Assembly (NCBI RefSeq): GCF_005144885.1
Contig: NZ_CP039690.1
Location: forward strand, 5,097,001-5,161,000
Direction: 5' to 3'
DNA: 64,000 nucleotides
Source: Phreatobacter stygius
Lineage (GTDB): Bacteria > Pseudomonadota > Alphaproteobacteria > Rhizobiales > Phreatobacteraceae
Shown here: piece by piece, positions 54,555 to 61,127 of the stretch
How the letters are laid out: every line of letters begins with the position of its first letter
Numbering within the stretch: the stretch's first letter is position 1
Translations under genes and position numbers: made by a program
Notes under the pieces: generated by a model
Told to the model about the DNA's origin: nothing
Database searches by the model: none
What the model saw: only the letters and a program-made list of their open reading frames with translations

Positions 54555-55985
54555 ATGGCACACGAACGGGAATTCTACATCAATGGCGAGTGGGTCCAGC
54601 CGAGCGGCAGCGCTACGCTCGAGGTGATCGATCCGTCGACCGAAGAGGCGATCGCCACCATCGCGCTCGGCACTGCGGCCGATGTCGACAAGGCGGTTGC
54701 CGCCGCGCGCGCCGCTTTTCCGGCCTTCTCCGCCACTTCGCGTGAAGAGCGCCTGGCGCTGATGCGCCGTCTGCTCGAGGTCTACAAGACCCGTTATGCC
54801 GATATCGCCGACACGTTGTCGCGCGAGATGGGCGCACCGAAGAAGCTCGCCCACACCGCCCAGGCTGCCATGGGCAGCTCGCATCTGGCCAAGATGATCG
54901 AGACGCTCGAGACCTTCGAATTCGAGCAACTGCGCGGCACCACGCTGATCGCCAAGGAGGCCATCGGCGTCGTCGGCATGATCACGCCGTGGAACTGGCC
55001 GCTCAACCAGATCATGTGCAAGGTCGCGCCGGCACTCGCCGCCGGCTGCACCATGGTGCTCAAGCCCAGCGAGATCGCGCCGCTCAACGCCCTCATCTTC
55101 GCCGAGGTCGTGCACGCGGCCGGCATCCCCAAGGGCGTGTTCAACCTGGTCAATGGCGATGGCCCGACGGTCGGCGAGGCGATTTCGCGCCATCCCGGCG
55201 TCGATATGGTGTCGTTCACCGGCTCGACCCGGGCCGGCATCCTGGTCGCCAAGGCGGCGGCCGACACGGTCAAGCGCGTGCATCAGGAGCTTGGCGGCAA
55301 GTCGGCCAATATCATCCTCTCGGATGCCGACCTGAACCGGGCGGTCAAGCTGGGCGTCGAAGGCTGCATGCGCAACTCGGGCCAGTCGTGCAACGCGCCG
55401 ACCCGCATGTTCGTACCGGCCGACAAGCATGCCGAAGCCGTGGCGATCGCCCGGGCGACGGCCGAACCGCTGAAGGTCGGCGCGCCGGCCTCGGAAGAGA
55501 CCTGGCTCGGGCCCGTGGTCAGCGAGGTGCAGTACAACAAGATCCAGCGGCTGATCGAGGCCGGGATCAAGGAAGGCGCCGAACTCGTCACCGGCGGTCC
55601 GGGCCGCCCCGAGGGCCTGAACCGCGGCTACTATGTCCGCCCGACGGTCTTCGCCAACGTCACCGACGACATGACCATCGCACGTGAGGAAATCTTCGGG
55701 CCGGTGCTGTCGATCCTGCCCTACAAGACCGAGGAAGAGGTCGTCGCCCGGGCCAATGACACGCCCTATGGCCTGGCCTCCTATGTCCAGTCCGGCTCGG
55801 TCGACCGGGCGCGCAAGATCGCCGCCAAGATGCGCAGCGGCAATGTCTATATCAACTATCCCGCCTGGGACGCCGGTGCGCCCTTCGGTGGTTACAAGCA
55901 GTCCGGCAATGGCCGCGAATATGCCGGTTTCGGCCTCGAGGAATTCCTTGAGATCAAGGGCACGGTCGGCTACGCGGCCGCCTGA
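54555..55985 (+). CDS. NAD(P)-dependent aldehyde dehydrogenase
   Basis: 476 residues from ATG 54555 (GGGGAG upstream); the frame is open further up but into the AT-richer promoter. Catalytic residues: Asn in ITPWNWPLNQ, Glu245 in HQELGGKS, Cys279 in SGQSCNAPTRM; the second cofactor motif is EEIFGPVLSI. It converts an aldehyde to the carboxylic acid with NAD(P)+. It is followed by a molbindin gene after 64 bp; the combination is not a standard operon. Confidence 0.94.
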   Translation: MAHEREFYINGEWVQPSGSATLEVIDPSTEEAIATIALGTAADVDKAVAAARAAFPAFSATSREERLALMRRLLEVYKTRYADIADTLSREMGAPKKLAHTAQAAMGSSHLAKMIETLETFEFEQLRGTTLIAKEAIGVVGMITPWNWPLNQIMCKVAPALAAGCTMVLKPSEIAPLNALIFAEVVHAAGIPKGVFNLVNGDGPTVGEAISRHPGVDMVSFTGSTRAGILVAKAAADTVKRVHQELGGKSANIILSDADLNRAVKLGVEGCMRNSGQSCNAPTRMFVPADKHAEAVAIARATAEPLKVGAPASEETWLGPVVSEVQYNKIQRLIEAGIKEGAELVTGGPGRPEGLNRGYYVRPTVFANVTDDMTIAREEIFGPVLSILPYKTEEEVVARANDTPYGLASYVQSGSVDRARKIAAKMRSGNVYINYPAWDAGAPFGGYKQSGNGREYAGFGLEEFLEIKGTVGYAAA

Positions 55986-56049
55986 TGACGCTCCGACGGC
56001 GGGGAGCTCGGTCTCCCTGCCGCCTTTTCCCCCCGATCGGAAACACCTC

Positions 56050-56256
56050 ATGAAACTCAGCGCCAGAAACCTACTCAAGGGCAAGGTCGTGGACATCAAG
56101 AAGGGCGCGACGACGGCCCATGTCCGCCTCGATATCGGCGGCACCATCGTCACCTCCTCGATCACCAACGAGGCGGTCGACGAGCTGAAGCTGGTGGTCG
56201 GCCAGGACGCCTATGCCGTGGTCAAGGCCTCCGACGTGATGATCGCCGTCGACTGA
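56050..56256 (+). CDS. Molbindin (Mop), molybdate-binding TOBE protein
   Basis: 68 residues: a single TOBE/Mop domain (MKLSARNLLKGKVVDIKKGATTAHVRLD in outline, with SSITNEAVDELKL and AVVKASDVMIAVD). This length and sequence match free molbindins, which store molybdate in the cytoplasm as hexamers. It is consistent with the two molybdo-enzyme operons elsewhere in the window. It may be transcribed with the aldehyde dehydrogenase gene. Confidence 0.9.
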   Translation: MKLSARNLLKGKVVDIKKGATTAHVRLDIGGTIVTSSITNEAVDELKLVVGQDAYAVVKASDVMIAVD

Positions 56257-56313
56257 CCGGCGCCGTGCCGCCGTCGGCATGTCGTCACCACGCTACAATC
56301 CGTCGTGTCGGCC

Positions 56314-57816
56314 TCAGCGGCCGACAATATAGGTCATGTTGTCGAAATCGATCGTCCACGAGCCGTATTTCCGCATGAAGCCATGGCAGATGGTTCCATC
56401 GAGGATGTAGCCGCCGCGCCAATAGATTTCCGGCCGGCGGGCGCCATATTCGCCGCTCACGTCGTTCTGGACGAGAGGACCGAGCTGGACCGAACTCATT
56501 CGGAAGCTGCCGGAAGCCGGCGGTGCACTGCCGGCCTCCGCGGCGGCGGCCCGATCCGGCTCCGCAATGGCCAGATGACGCAAGGTCTGGATTGGCGCGG
56601 TGACGACATGACTGTCGCGGCCGGGAACCCGGCCCGAATCCATGAAGAAGGTGAGTTCCTCGCTGCCATTGATGCGCCCGCGCGCCAGCATGACATGGGT
56701 CGAATCGAGGGCGAAGGGGATCTCGGCCACGATCCCTCGGATCAGGCCGGCGCGGGCATCCCTTATGCCTTCGGCTCCGCGGGCGCGGAACACGAGCCGG
56801 TTGTTGAAGAAATCGAGGGTCGGGACGAACTGGCGCAAGAGGGCGGTGCCGACAATGCCGTCGAGGACGATCTGGCTGTCCTGCTGGACGACGATGAACC
56901 GCTGCATCGGAAGAACCAGGACCGGCACGTGCCTGATCGTCACGCCGCCGAGCTTGAGGCTCTCGATCCGGCCCATGCTCGGCTGGGTGTCGAGGCCGCC
57001 GGCATGGGATCCTCCGAGAGCGACGACGGGTCCGATGCCAAGCGTCGCGGCCAGGTCGGCGTCGAGGATCAGCGTGTCGGCGCCCGTGTCGAGGCCGACG
57101 GTCACGGCCTTGCCGTTGATCTCGATGCGGAAGACCGGCAGCGGGTCGGCTGCGATGAGAGGAACGGCGGAAAGCCGCTCCGGGCCGGCCCAATCGAGTT
57201 GATACGGCTTTTCCCTGAAGGATCGGATGAAGGTCAGGTGCGGACGTTCGATCGCCGGCGGGATCGTCAGCGCGCTGATCCGGTCGAATCTGTTTTGTTG
57301 GTAGTAGGTCAGGATGAGATAGCTCGTCTCCTGGATCGTCGCGGCCGGTCCAAGGCTGTCGATCAGCGTCTTCAAATAGCGCTCCGCCATGTCGTAGTGC
57401 CCGAGCATATAGGCGAGCTTGCCCGCCAGCCTGAGTGCGTCCGTCGAGACTTCCCAGGCCTCTGCCAGCGGCTGGGCAACGCGCCAGGCCGACCAGAAGT
57501 CGCCGCTCTGGAACAGCCGTTGCGCATAGGCAGCGGCGCCGATCTGGGGGTCGGCGCGCCAGCCTTGCTTGGCCCGGGCCAGGGCGTCCGCGAGCTCGCT
57601 GCGCGTCGTCTCGGGCCGTGGTGTGGTCGCCCCGGCCTGCATGAGGACCGCGGGACCCTTGGCGGCAGGCATGCCCGAGAGCGGAGCGGTCGCGGCGCAT
57701 TCGACTGCCAGAACGAGCGCCAGGAGGCACAGCACCAGCAGGACAAGAGCGACGGCCGCGTCGCGCAGGGAGGGCGCGTCGCAAGGTGCGCGAAAATAGT
57801 TTCGCGACATATCCAT
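56314..57816 (-). CDS. Membrane-anchored protein with two retropepsin-like aspartic protease domains
   Basis: 500 residues. One N-terminal membrane helix (ALVLLVLCLLALVLAV, about 22-38), a helical repeat region (90-180, TPR-like), then a retropepsin-like domain with D243-T-G in VGLDTGADTLIL and the flap/second strand DGIVGTALLRQF. A second, more divergent domain has D393-S-G (FFMDSGRVPG) and ends HGFMRKYGSWTIDF. Bacterial retropepsin-like proteases (for example PerP and SpoIIGA relatives) often have one Asp per monomer; here two domains are in tandem. Periplasmic location is likely. Divergent from an ArsR-like regulator. Confidence 0.8.
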   Translation of the reverse strand: MDMSRNYFRAPCDAPSLRDAAVALVLLVLCLLALVLAVECAATAPLSGMPAAKGPAVLMQAGATTPRPETTRSELADALARAKQGWRADPQIGAAAYAQRLFQSGDFWSAWRVAQPLAEAWEVSTDALRLAGKLAYMLGHYDMAERYLKTLIDSLGPAATIQETSYLILTYYQQNRFDRISALTIPPAIERPHLTFIRSFREKPYQLDWAGPERLSAVPLIAADPLPVFRIEINGKAVTVGLDTGADTLILDADLAATLGIGPVVALGGSHAGGLDTQPSMGRIESLKLGGVTIRHVPVLVLPMQRFIVVQQDSQIVLDGIVGTALLRQFVPTLDFFNNRLVFRARGAEGIRDARAGLIRGIVAEIPFALDSTHVMLARGRINGSEELTFFMDSGRVPGRDSHVVTAPIQTLRHLAIAEPDRAAAAEAGSAPPASGSFRMSSVQLGPLVQNDVSGEYGARRPEIYWRGGYILDGTICHGFMRKYGSWTIDFDNMTYIVGR

Positions 57817-57876
57817 GATCTCCGTAATTTTCTAAGTTGGCGGCATGGCGTGGAAGCCCCACCGAAACCAACGATG

Positions 57877-57906
57877 GCAAATATGCTATCGTTAGCAAAT
57901 ATGCTA
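57877..57906. promoter_or_regulatory. Phased TGCTA/TAGCA half-site array before the ArsR-like gene
   Basis: The 12-bp sequence GCAAATATGCTA occurs twice, at 57877-57888 and 57895-57906, 18 bp apart. TAGCA and TGCTA half-sites alternate every nine bases (TGCTA 57884, TAGCA 57893, TGCTA 57902), giving overlapping inverted repeats. It is immediately upstream of the ArsR-like regulator and within 60-90 bp of the divergent protease gene. Confidence 0.7.
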
Positions 57907-57913
57907 AAGTGAT

Positions 57914-58519
57914 GTGCGAATTATGGTGACGCTGCGGCATCGAACCTTGACGACGCCAGGCGAGATCTCGGCCTTCATGCATGCCACACGTATGGCGATG
58001 CTGGAGAAGCTGGGGAGCGAGCCCGCGACCTTGAGCCAGATTGCCGCGCGGATGGGTGTGCACCCGGCCAACCTGACGCGGCACATGCGCATTCTGCTGG
58101 CGGCCGGCTTGGTCGAGACCGCAGGAACGCGCGATATCGGACGAACGGTCGAGAAATATTACCGGATCACCGCGTCGAGCTTCGACGTGGCGCCGGAGAC
58201 CGACCAACTGAAGGCACCGCACCGGGTGGTTCTGGCCTTCGCGCGCAGCGATCTGGCGGCGGCGATCGCCGCCTTGCCCGATGACGAGACGCGCACGGTC
58301 CATGTCTCGGTCGTCGCCGCGCGCATCGCGCCCGAGGCGGTGGCCGAGTTCAAGGCGGAACTTGCCAAACTGGCTGCCCGGTTCGAGGCCGCCGAGACCG
58401 AAGGAGGGGAGCCCTATCGGCTCAACCTCAGTCTTTATCCCGGCGATGCCCTGCCGGGCGACGCGTCGGCGAACCTTCGCGTCAAAACAAAGTCACGGAA
58501 GGGGTCGGCGGCATCATAA
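57914..58519 (+). CDS. ArsR-like winged-helix regulator with extended C-terminal domain
   Basis: 201 residues from GTG 57914; ATG 57923 is an alternative three codons later. The HTH is ArsR-like (MLEKLGSEPATLSQIAARMGVHPANLTRHMRILLAAGLV) followed by a wing and about 110 residues of unknown type (HRVVLAFARSDLAAAIAALPDDE, then YRLNLSLYPGDALPG). No metal-binding CxC motif is present, so it is not a typical metal sensor. The half-site array next to it suggests cooperative autoregulation and control of the divergent protease. Confidence 0.83.
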   Translation: MRIMVTLRHRTLTTPGEISAFMHATRMAMLEKLGSEPATLSQIAARMGVHPANLTRHMRILLAAGLVETAGTRDIGRTVEKYYRITASSFDVAPETDQLKAPHRVVLAFARSDLAAAIAALPDDETRTVHVSVVAARIAPEAVAEFKAELAKLAARFEAAETEGGEPYRLNLSLYPGDALPGDASANLRVKTKSRKGSAAS

Positions 58520-58594
58520 CCGGCGCCCGGCGCGTCCCGCGCCGGTCCATGGCTGCGTTGGCGGCAGGGCAGGGTGGCTCGAACCTGTCGTCAG

Positions 58595-59176
58595 CTATGC
58601 CCCGGCCATGGCCAGTTCGCGATCGCGCTTGAGCTGGGTCATCCAGTCGACGAACCGCGGATCATGCTTGAGCTGGTGAGCGTAGTGCCGGCCGAGCGCC
58701 GACGTCAGTCGGCCGTTCCTTTGCAGAGCCTCGTCGGCGAAACCGATCATCACGGAATTGGGCCAGGCCTGCGGCCGGATCTCGCGCAGGCGCTCGAACA
58801 GCCCGTCCTCGGGTTCGTCCGGGTTGGCTTGCGCCAGCAGTGTCAGCATCGCGGCGGTCGAGCGCGACACGCCCATATGGCAATGCACCAGCAGGTGCCC
58901 CTCGGTACGGCCGGCCTTGGAGCCGGCGAGCTCCGACCCGAAGCGCAGGATCTGCGCGACATGCTCCGGTTCGGGCATGACCATGCCCGGCCTGGCGTCG
59001 ATGATGTCGTGAAATTGCAGCACGGTGCGATGATGGGCGCCGAAGGTCTGGAAGGCCTCGAGTTCCGGCCATTCCGGGTCGAGCACCGACAGGACATGGG
59101 TCACGGAACGGCTGCTGTGCTTGGCCAGTTCGTCAATGCCGCAAATGGTCAGAACCGAAATCGCGATGTTCTGCAT
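58595..59176 (-). CDS. Tyrosine/dual-specificity phosphatase-like protein
   Basis: 193 residues. Active-site loop HCHMGVSRS with Cys99 and Arg105 (C-x5-R), preceded by the general-acid region FHDIIDARPGM (Asp57 or Asp60). The N-terminus (AISVLTICGIDELAKHSSRSVTHVLSVLDPE) fits the cysteine phosphatase fold seen in a rhizobial family of dual-specificity-like phosphatases. No signal peptide, so probably cytoplasmic. It is flanked by unrelated genes; the substrate is unknown. Confidence 0.88.
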   Translation of the reverse strand: MQNIAISVLTICGIDELAKHSSRSVTHVLSVLDPEWPELEAFQTFGAHHRTVLQFHDIIDARPGMVMPEPEHVAQILRFGSELAGSKAGRTEGHLLVHCHMGVSRSTAAMLTLLAQANPDEPEDGLFERLREIRPQAWPNSVMIGFADEALQRNGRLTSALGRHYAHQLKHDPRFVDWMTQLKRDRELAMAGA

Positions 59177-59292
59177 CGGAGAATCCTTATCCCGGCGCCG
59201 CTGGACGGCGCCGGGACAGTCTTAATTGATCTCCACGACATCCCGATAGACGGATCTTTGTCGGATGGCGCCGGAGGCCGGTTCCGTCAGGG

Positions 59293-59352
59293 TATTAGTC
59301 GAAGAGATATTAGTCGAAGAAATATTAGTCGAAGAAATATTAGTCGAAGACC
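59293..59352. repeat. 15-bp tandem repeat, four copies, spanning a stop codon
   Basis: TATTAGTCGAAGA recurs with a 15-bp period at 59293, 59308, 59323 and 59338. On the minus strand each unit reads TTC GAC TAA in the frame of the DUF1236 gene, so the gene's last two codons and stop are repeated four times in frame. Confidence 0.85.
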
Positions 59353-59777
59353 TGGACGATCCGGCGCGTCTGCGGGTCGACCAGCACGGTTCGGTTGTTG
59401 ACCACCGTGTAGCGATACCGGGTCTCGCCATATTGGCGGGGCACCTCATAATAGGTCACGCCGGCGCTCGGCAGTTCGCCGCCGATGACCACGTCGCTCG
59501 AGTAGCGATAGGACGGATGGCGCCGTTCGGTCACATAGGTGCGGAATTGCGGCTGAGATGCCTCGGCGATGCCGCCGACCACGGCGCCAGCGACGCCGCC
59601 GACCACCGCACCCACCGGGCCGCCGACGATCGCGCCGCCGACAGCGCCGGTCGCTGCGCCCGTGCCGACGCCCGGAGGAATACCCGGCCTCGGTTCCGGC
59701 ACCTGGGTCTGCGCGAACGCCATGCTGGGCGCCAGAACAAGACTGAGGATCGTCATTTTCGTGAGTGAGTTGCGTGT
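59340..59777 (-). CDS. DUF1236-family exported protein with glycine-zipper segment
   Basis: 145 residues from TTG 59777, six bases after GGGAG, giving a good signal peptide (MTRNSLTKMTILSLVLAPSM, cleavage after AFAQ); ATG 59756 is the alternative. A Gly/Ala/Val-rich stretch (ATGAVGGAIVGGPVGAVVGG) is a glycine-zipper-like segment, then the DUF1236 domain (YVTERRHPSYRYSSDVVIGGELP, VTYYEVPRQYG, YRYTVVNNRTVLVDP, RRIVQVFD). DUF1236 proteins are common in Rhizobiales envelopes; their function is unknown. The stop codon lies in a four-copy tandem repeat. Confidence 0.82.
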   Translation of the reverse strand, partial: TRNSLTKMTILSLVLAPSMAFAQTQVPEPRPGIPPGVGTGAATGAVGGAIVGGPVGAVVGGVAGAVVGGIAEASQPQFRTYVTERRHPSYRYSSDVVIGGELPSAGVTYYEVPRQYGETRYRYTVVNNRTVLVDPQTRRIVQVFD

Positions 59778-59939
59778 CAAGATCGTCTCCCGGTTTCGGC
59801 GCGTTTTTGCGCTTATCAGGGGTAGAACGCGGCATGACGGAAAGGGTTCGAGGGCGAGGCGAATAACGATCGGCCTCGTCATGGCGGGAGGTTCAGGCCT
59901 TGCGGTCGCCGACAGCTACCGCCGCACGCCGCCTCAGAT

Positions 59940-60878
59940 TTACGCCGTCGCTGGTGGCACCGGTTTGTTGCCGGCTATCGCTCGGATGATCTTGATGAAC
60001 GCCATTACGGCGGGGGTGGGGGTTCGATAACGTGGGTAGATGAGGCCGAATTCGACGTCGATTGGCGCGGGCCGCATCACCAGAGGGGCCAATTCGCCCG
60101 CCTTCCAAAAGGGATCGAGCAGCGGAACCGGTGCCCAACTGATCGCATCGCTGGCACTCACGACCTGACGCATCGCCGTGAAGCTCTCAACCCAGAGCCG
60201 TGGAACGAAGCCGCCGGACTTCGGCACGGTCAATGCGCGGTTCTCGCCGGCATTGTCCATGACCTCCGACGCGTAGTGTGAGGGCCGGGGGCCGGCCAAG
60301 GGAAAGTCTGCGAGATCTATCTCCTTGATCACCCGGTGCTTGAGCAGCGGATGTCCCGGCCGGCAGAACAAGGCGACCTTGACGGTGACCAGTCGGTCGA
60401 ACGCGAGCTCATCGAGCCCGCGCACTTCGACGAGGTCGGCAACCGCGATATCCGAGCTGCCGTTCAGAACGTCCTTCACCGCACGGCGGCTCTCGCAGGA
60501 ACGCATGCGGCAGCGAACATTCGGAAATTCCATGGCCAGCCGCCCCAGCGTCCGAGGTACCCAGAGCTCCGACGGAAAGGTGCCCGCGCTGACCGTTACC
60601 TCACCGATCTCGAGCCCCCTGGCCAGGCGGATCTCGCGTGTGAGATTGTCCATGCTGCGCACGACCGGCTGGCCCCATTCCAGCACGATCCGGCCGAACA
60701 TTGTCGGTTCCGGAATGCCCGTACCCCGGTCGAACAGCCTGACGCCGAGATCGGTCTCGAGCGCCTGAAGCGCGCGCGTCAGGGCGGATTGGGTGATGCC
60801 CAGGGCCTCGGCCGCGCGGCCGAAGTGGCGGTGCTGCGCCAAAGCGCCGACGATCTCAATGTGCCGCAATGTCAGCAT
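59940..60878 (-). CDS. LysR-family transcriptional regulator
   Basis: 312 residues. The N-terminal HTH is clear (HFGRAAEALGITQSALTRALQALETDLG), with an effector domain (GEVTVSAGTFPSELWVPRTLG, then AISWAPVPLLDPFW). It is divergent from the autotransporter gene with a 249-bp gap and could regulate it, although no tight palindrome is seen between them. Nothing else nearby suggests its ligand. Confidence 0.9.
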   Translation of the reverse strand: MLTLRHIEIVGALAQHRHFGRAAEALGITQSALTRALQALETDLGVRLFDRGTGIPEPTMFGRIVLEWGQPVVRSMDNLTREIRLARGLEIGEVTVSAGTFPSELWVPRTLGRLAMEFPNVRCRMRSCESRRAVKDVLNGSSDIAVADLVEVRGLDELAFDRLVTVKVALFCRPGHPLLKHRVIKEIDLADFPLAGPRPSHYASEVMDNAGENRALTVPKSGGFVPRLWVESFTAMRQVVSASDAISWAPVPLLDPFWKAGELAPLVMRPAPIDVEFGLIYPRYRTPTPAVMAFIKIIRAIAGNKPVPPATA

Positions 60879-61127
60879 GATGCGTTGTGCTCATTAAATT
60901 TTGACTTCGATGAATTTGACACATCGTCATGCTTCTCGTCATCACTTTCAAGGGATCAAGACTCGCCGACGGGGACCGGAAAGGCCGGGTCGTGGTCGCC
61001 GGCAAAGGATCCGGCTCCGATGGGTGTGGTCCCCCAGGGAATTGAAATCATTCCGCCGGCGCGACGGCGGATCGGCCATTGCGGGTAAGGAATGGAAGCG
61101 GGCCAGGCGCTGCTTCCGGGGGCATGA

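Noticed and set aside
59293-59352. CRISPR-like short regular repeat
   Set aside because: Period is 15 bp with no spacers between units; it is a simple tandem repeat and no cas genes are nearby.
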